Positions 31,730 through 34,633 of a stretch of DNA of 34,633 nucleotides are shown here, one piece after another. A program made the position numbers and the translations under genes. The DNA is from Pelargonium cotyledonis (taxonomy: Eukaryota > Streptophyta > Magnoliopsida > Geraniales > Geraniaceae), in contig JAYMTA010000216.1 of assembly GCA_036897625.1 (NCBI GenBank), forward strand, positions 1 to 34,633. Reading direction: 5' to 3'. The notes under the pieces are model-generated. The model had not been told where the DNA came from and ran no database searches. It saw nothing but the letters and a program-made list of their open reading frames with translations. Position 1 is the stretch's first letter; each line of letters starts with the position of its first letter.

Positions 31730-32179
31730 AGTAGTAGAGAGTTCTATTTGTTGTATTTGATGTTATAGGATTCCTTTATACTTTCTAAACATTACTAAAT
31801 AGATAGCTTCCTTAAAAGTTAATTAAAGGACAGCTTTCCTAGTTCGTAAGTTGGGGGGAGTTCTAGAACTGTAACTAGTAAATGACTCCTTAGAAAGCCG
31901 GGAAAAGTTCAAGTAAAGGAAAGGTAGATTTATAGATTTCTAAGTCTTAAATGAGTCAGTCCTATGGGATTAGAAACTTACAGCTAATGTCTTCGGTGTT
32001 CTGTTACTGCAGGGCATTCTCTTGAGGAAGTTAGCTTAGCTAGATTAGAGGGAAATGGATACCCAAAGAAGTTCCTTTTATTTGGATTTACTGGATCTGT
32101 AGCTAAATGGGGATTTCCTAACAAGCAAGAATCCTATTAAGGAAGAGATAAAGCTTTTGTGTTCCTCTGATTATGAATC
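31730..32179. other. Degraded DNA, no gene seen
   Basis: No readable frame. The sequence TGTTAGGAAGTATATAG near 31,698-31,714 on the plus strand has the TG start common in fungal LTRs, but no matching second end was found. Confidence 0.4.
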
Positions 32180-32395
32180 CTAAAGCAGCTGTGTAGCTAT
32201 TAAAGTAAGAGGAGTTTGTAAACGGCTAATCCTAGTTGATAATATACTTGTTACAAGGGCTAAATAACCTCTGGCTATAGGCTCGAGAGGGGTTTCCCAG
32301 AAAGTGAAGTCGTATTTAACAATTAAGTAATTAAAAGGCTTAACTCCTAACGTTTCTATATCCTTTATTTGGCTCTTTTTTTCTAGTTCGAACAT
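32180..32395 (-). CDS. Hypothetical 71-codon frame
   Basis: Minus strand, ATG at 32393-32395 to TAG at 32180-32182. The product starts MFELEKKSQIKDIETLGVK and has KYDFTFWETPLEPIARGY in the middle, which reads like real protein. Upstream the frame continues through TAA and TAG codons (ISFTSLP before one of them), again at possible Gln positions. No family is recognised, so it is a possible remnant of a longer broken gene. Confidence 0.3.
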   Translation of the reverse strand: MFELEKKSQIKDIETLGVKPFNYLIVKYDFTFWETPLEPIARGYLALVTSILSTRISRLQTPLTLIATQLL

Positions 32396-34633
32396 ATATA
32401 CTGCTTATACTAACTAGGGTAATGAAGTGAAAGATATTAGCCTCCCAATACAGAAGGAGGGCTGTGTCATATATTACTATCGAGTTATATCCTAATTGAA
32501 TAAAGCCAAAGGGCTCAAGTTGTATAGCATTCCCTTTACCGGAACAGAAAAAGATTCCTATCTTAAATTTTAACTTCCTAGGACCCCTCTACTCTAAAGC
32601 ACCCTCATTTGCGTCTGAAAACCCGCGGACTCTATTTTAAGAACACCCCCTTCGAGTCCTATAACCTTTTTATAATCATGAAACTCGTACTTAAATTTCG
32701 TTTCAGAATATATTTATCCTACAGTAAAACACAGGGGGCCGGCTTCTTGCAGCCCAAAGTCTCATAAGGAAACCCTAGTTTACTAGGCTGTGGATCCAGT
32801 TTCAGTACTTTAATAGCTAAGATTACAAAAGCTTCCATACGGGAATTTGTTCCTTCATCTCATATTTATTCGAAAATGTCTTTTATTTCCCGTCCTTGTG
32901 AAATCTCAAGTAAAGAAAATCTAATAGAGTAACCCTCTATAGGTAGGCACGAGCCCCCTTTCAACCTTACTGGAACTTAAAATACAACGCAAAGGGATAC
33001 TTTTTTTATTCTTATACTTTATTAAAAATACGCAGTACCTATCATAAACCTTTTTATGGAGATACCAAAAAAGTCCTGAATCATTATAAAAAGTAAGTAC
33101 ATACTTAGAGGAGACTATTGCTCCTTTCCTGGCAGTTTGCTAAATGTAAGAAATTCTGTAAGGTCTTACTTCGCTTTTGAATAGTCCGGGCAGGGTCAAC
33201 TTCACTATAGTTTAAAAAATCGAGATTATGGCGAGATATAAGGGTTTCTAAATGAAGAATGTTACCCCTTTTAAGTTTTTTAGGGAGCGTAATCTCAGAA
33301 AATGGGCCGAACGCTCTATTAGAATAAGTCCACAGATACAGAAGTCTTTCTAAAAGGGAGCCCCCGTGCTATGCAACTCAAAATAAATTTAATTAAGATG
33401 AGACTCAAAAAAAACCCCTGTAGTCAAATGAAAATAAGAGCATTCTAAGCATTTTTGGTTTTTGATTAAGAGAACCTCCAGGAAGTGTAATGGTTATTAA
33501 AAACTCTGTCTGTAAGCCCTTTTTGTGGGCTTTAACTCGTCTCACGGATCTGCAGGGATTTCATTTAAATAATAGCAAACAAAAGAGTACTCTTTTTAGA
33601 ATCTTAAAATTCACTTAATAGAAGATTTAGTTTCCAAGTTATGATATTTTAGGGTGAGGGATATCCATGTAGTAAATAAAGCAGCACCGAAAATATGATC
33701 AAAAGAATTTTAAACAGAAGTTCCTGAATCAGTATAAATTAATTCTATTAGTCTCATATGGTATCTCAAAGCCTTTCTTATTCTCCTAATACCCTATCGA
33801 AAACTAGGGCTGTTGCTATATAACATTCTATAAAAAAAGTGACTCTACTAGCCTAGAAACCCGAAAAAACTCTTTATGAACATGTAACAAGAGCTTCCTT
33901 TTTTTTTTTTTTTATATTAATACAATTCTTAAATTCTTTACTCTACTTTTTACTATATAAGGAATCCTACGTTAGGAGGTGTATACTAGTTGACTTTTTT
34001 TTTCATTCAAGTTTAATTCGGTAAATCAAAGTGTGTTTAAAAGAAAGGCCATGGGTTTAAGTAGCCCTTACTTAATTCTTAATTAAAGCTAAAACCTTAC
34101 AGCAACTAGTTATAGAAGTTCAGGATTCTTTTCTATCAGAACGCTCGGAAGTTCTATACATAAACCAAGCAAGTTTTTTGTATAGATCCTCTCCTGTTTT
34201 TAGTTACAGTGTATTTTAGGCAGAGAATATTATGGGTCCTGTTATACAGAAGAAGGGTTGACCTTTCAAGGATCTTTTTTGTGCTATATTAAGAATTTAT
34301 ATTACCTCTTACTAAAGAAGCCTTGGCTTTGAAATTCCTTATAAGTGGGTCTTGTGTAATATCACATTGTTTATAGGGAAATGCAGTCTTGATTAATATT
34401 ATATCCATAGTTTAAAAGGTACCTATTTTTTTAGCTTTTTATAAAAGTTTTAAGTTTTGAGGGGCTTCACTAATTATTTATTGGTAATAAGAATAAGGTA
34501 TACCCTTAAAGTTTTTTTAGTAAAAAGGGCAGGATCCCTTTTTTGACTTTAGTTACGTAGGGATTTCTAGAATACAGACTAACCCTAAATCATCATGAGA
34601 TTTCTCAGTTTGCGCAATATTTCTAAGGTAAAG
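32396..34633. other. TA-rich degraded DNA to the right edge, no gene seen
   Basis: About 2.2 kb without a usable frame. A run of 15 T lies at 33899-33913. GGATCC occurs near 32,793 and 34,532. The bias is milder in some lines (for example 33661-33720 has CpA 5 and TpG 2), so mutation may be uneven here. Confidence 0.5.
33899..33913 (+). repeat. Homopolymer of 15 T
   Basis: Fifteen consecutive T follow GAGCTTCC and precede ATATTAAT. Read on the minus strand it is a poly(A) run, which could be the decayed tail of a retroposed element, but no body of such an element is recognisable next to it. Confidence 0.8.

Noticed and set aside
1-34633. Plant mitochondrial gene content
   Set aside because: No nad, cox, atp, rpl/rps or rRNA segment and no group II intron domain V could be recognised, and GC is low for most plant mitochondria. 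The tRNA-Lys resemblance alone is not enough, though it is not excluded.
1-34633. CRISPR array, operons, ribosome binding sites, replication origin
   Set aside because: No regularly spaced direct repeats, no gene strings and no consistent strand organisation were seen.

Overview
I find no intact, recognisable gene in this window. It is about 34.6 kb of AT-rich DNA (GC roughly one third) whose open frames are all short and nearly all closed by TAA or TAG. From about position 1,500 to the right end it shows excess TpA with few CpA and TpG. That pattern is typical of fungal repeat-induced point mutation (RIP: C-to-T change, mainly at CpA, in repeated DNA). My best reading is a transposon graveyard in an AT-rich block of a filamentous ascomycete nuclear genome. 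This is inference from hand counts of a few 60-base lines, from broken frames whose stops fall where CAA or CAG would be expected, and from weak retroelement protein resemblances. A plant organellar (mitochondrial intergenic) origin was considered because of two tRNA-Lys-like sequences, and it is not excluded.

Layout. 1-1,500: a segment with the opposite dinucleotide balance (CpA and TpG common, ApT above TpA), with no gene seen; it looks like a different kind of DNA and could be a junction or an assembly chimera. 1,500-11,000: degraded DNA with a minus-strand frame resembling Ty3/gypsy Gag (8.1-8.4 kb), a tRNA-Lys(UUU)-like relic (8.7 kb) and a minus-strand frame resembling the RT-RNase H junction of gypsy Pol (10.7-10.9 kb). 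11,000-19,000: a GC-richer island (12.7-12.95 kb), a second tRNA-Lys relic (13.9 kb), copies of a dispersed lysine-rich coding remnant (15.0-15.9 kb), the longest open frame (126 codons, 16.4-16.8 kb), a broken minus-strand frame (17.2-17.5 kb) and weaker tRNA-like pieces. 19,000-24,600: almost featureless, with one short frame carrying a possible reverse-transcriptase motif (22.7 kb). 24,600-28,300: a palindrome cluster, a tRNA-Lys(CUU)-like relic, and broken plus-strand frames at 25.7, 26.2-26.5 and 26.8-27.2 kb. 28,300 to the end: degraded DNA with another copy of the lysine-rich remnant on the minus strand (31.5-31.7 kb).

The pieces do not work together as an operon or pathway. The likely story is successive insertion of LTR and non-LTR retroelements and tRNA-derived short elements, followed by mutation toward TA. 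The parts most worth attention are the stretches that escaped that mutation (12.7 kb, 16.4 kb, the left 1.5 kb), the tRNA-Lys-headed repeat family that shares a 3' flank, and the lysine-rich dispersed family.
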